From Acidobacterium sp. (GTDB taxonomy: Bacteria; Acidobacteriota; Terriglobia; Terriglobales; Acidobacteriaceae), in NCBI GenBank assembly GCA_003166955.1, contig PMUI01000015.1:1-43512 (forward strand): a stretch of DNA of 43,512 bases, read 5' to 3'. Shown here piece by piece: positions 42,657 to 43,512 of this stretch; within the stretch, counting starts at the first letter, position 1; each line of letters starts with the position of its first letter. The position numbers and the translations under genes are program-made. Under the pieces are notes generated by a model. It was not told where the DNA came from. It did not search any database and saw only the letters and a list, made by a program, of their open reading frames with translations.

Positions 42657-43512
42657 CCCGGCCGGGCCAGGGGCCCGGTGTGCCGCGCCTTGCTGATCTC
42701 AAACTCGACGCGGCCTACGAAAAATGCGCTGCAATCGCCCGCCGCGAAGCGAAGAATTTCTACTACGCGTTCCTCGCCCTGCCCAAACACAAGCGCAACG
42801 CCATCTGCGCCGTCTACGCCTTCATGCGCCACGCCGACGACATCTCCGACGACGAATCCCGCACCCGCGAACAGCGCCGCGCCAACCTCGCCGCATGGCT
42901 CGATGCCTGGCACCGCACCGCTGCCGGAGAAGCCACCGACGACCCCGGGGCCCCCGGCGCGCCCGATGTTGGCGCGATGGGGTGGGAGCCCGTCTTCTTA
43001 GCCCTCGCCGACACGAAGCTCCGCTTCAACATCCCTCTCGATCTCCTCGACCAGCTCGTCCACGGCACCGCCATGGACCTCAATCCTGCAACCAGTGAGG
43101 CCCCGCCCACCCCCGAGAAGGCCGAATCCAACGGCGCCGCCCAGCTCCGCCCGCACAACAACTACGACACCTACGCCACCTTCGACGAACTCCGCCGCTA
43201 CTGCTACTACGTCGCTTCCGTCGTCGGCCTCGTCTGCATCCGCATCTTCGGCTACTCCGATCCCCGCGCCGAATCCCTCGCCGAAGACACCGGCGTCGCC
43301 TTCCAGCTCACCAACATTCTCCGCGACGTCCGCGAAGATGCCGAGCGCGGCCGCATCTATCTCCCCCTCGAAGACCTCGACCGCTACGGCGTCCGACTCG
43401 AAGACCTCGCCACCCTCCGATCCGGCGCCCACATGACCCTCAACCAGCGCGAGCTCCTCGAAAATCTGACAAAACGTGCCGAGGACTATTACAAATCCGG
43501 CTTCGCGCTCCT
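42641..43512 (+). CDS. hpnD: Presqualene diphosphate synthase HpnD (3' end beyond the window)
   Basis: At least 290 residues, open at the window edge. It is a squalene/phytoene synthase family protein with ARREAKNFYYAFLALP, the first Asp motif RHADDISDDES and the second LTNILRDVREDAERGRIYLP. It would couple two farnesyl diphosphates. Between ATD and PVFLAL the frame carries about 16 extra Gly/Ala/Pro-rich residues encoded by DNA matching the hairpin repeat (see separate entry). A second low-complexity stretch (about 30 residues) lies between GTAMDLNP and YATFDELRRY. The start ATG overlaps the hpnC end. hpnE probably follows outside the window. Confidence 0.9.
   Translation, partial: MVRRLTRPGQGPGVPRLADLKLDAAYEKCAAIARREAKNFYYAFLALPKHKRNAICAVYAFMRHADDISDDESRTREQRRANLAAWLDAWHRTAAGEATDDPGAPGAPDVGAMGWEPVFLALADTKLRFNIPLDLLDQLVHGTAMDLNPATSEAPPTPEKAESNGAAQLRPHNNYDTYATFDELRRYCYYVASVVGLVCIRIFGYSDPRAESLAEDTGVAFQLTNILRDVREDAERGRIYLPLEDLDRYGVRLEDLATLRSGAHMTLNQRELLENLTKRAEDYYKSGFAL
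42943..42991. repeat. In-frame hairpin-repeat relative inside hpnD (copy E)
   Basis: GGCGCGCCCGATGTTGGCGC then GATGGGGTGGGAGCCC matches copy A (GGCGCGCCCGATTTTGGCGC, GAGCAGGGTGGGATCCC) at most positions, with a shortened left arm. It is translated as D-P-G-A-P-G-A-P-D-V-G-A-M-G-W-E and keeps the hpnD frame. Confidence 0.7.

Overview
The window is GC-rich bacterial chromosome with a strong G/C bias at third codon positions. It most likely comes from the Acidobacteriota (Acidobacteriia/Terriglobia type). I base this on the gene set (a hopanoid squalene-synthase pair, HemQ-type coproheme decarboxylase, a VWA protein of the acidobacterial kind, a pepP-accB-accC operon, a 5TM LytS-like kinase), frequent GTG/TTG starts, and intergenic spaces filled with short hairpin repeats and tandem heptamers. 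The genus cannot be fixed by reading alone.

Layout. 1-1.3 kb: a small lower-GC patch with an IS1595-family transposase. 1.5-5 kb: secreted FKBP prolyl isomerase, a small conserved-looking protein, a secreted GH27 alpha-galactosidase, an orphan Flp pilin and a tiny membrane peptide. 5-12 kb: ribA and a divergent LytS-type histidine kinase, a DinB-like protein, murA, an FtsB/DivIC-like protein, a phosphohexomutase and cutA. 12-18.2 kb, all on the minus strand: secA, a parDE module whose toxin is frameshifted, a YeiH-type transporter preceded by a 35-residue membrane protein and a 23-codon leader ORF ending in five Cys codons, and a SprT-like metalloprotease. 18.4-30.8 kb: aroA, an M61 peptidase with PDZ, a TIM-barrel isomerase, the pepP-accB-accC operon, two secreted proteins (one VWA), uppS, a zinc-ribbon/XRE regulator, an HD hydrolase, an ICMT-like methyltransferase and a small putative zinc protein.

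31.1 kb to the end is almost entirely plus strand. It holds acyl-CoA synthetase, hemQ, hpnA, a lower-GC insertion (membrane protein plus a mazEF-like module), a CocE/NonD hydrolase, hpnG, two tandem zinc alcohol dehydrogenases, hpnC and hpnD, with hpnD cut by the window end. hpnC/hpnD (with hpnE presumably just outside) make squalene from farnesyl diphosphate. hpnG and hpnA are hopanoid side-chain tailoring genes, so this is a hopanoid locus with two unassigned oxidoreductases inside it.

The most interesting signals are four: (1) the polycysteine leader before the YeiH operon, which looks like a cysteine-sensing attenuator; (2) a family of about 55-bp hairpin repeats with compensated stems, one relative of which lies in frame inside hpnD; (3) tandem heptamers that abut or supply start and stop codons, clearest at hpnA; (4) a strongly folded leader with a GNRA-capped hairpin in front of the VWA gene. 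No tRNA, rRNA or CRISPR array was seen.
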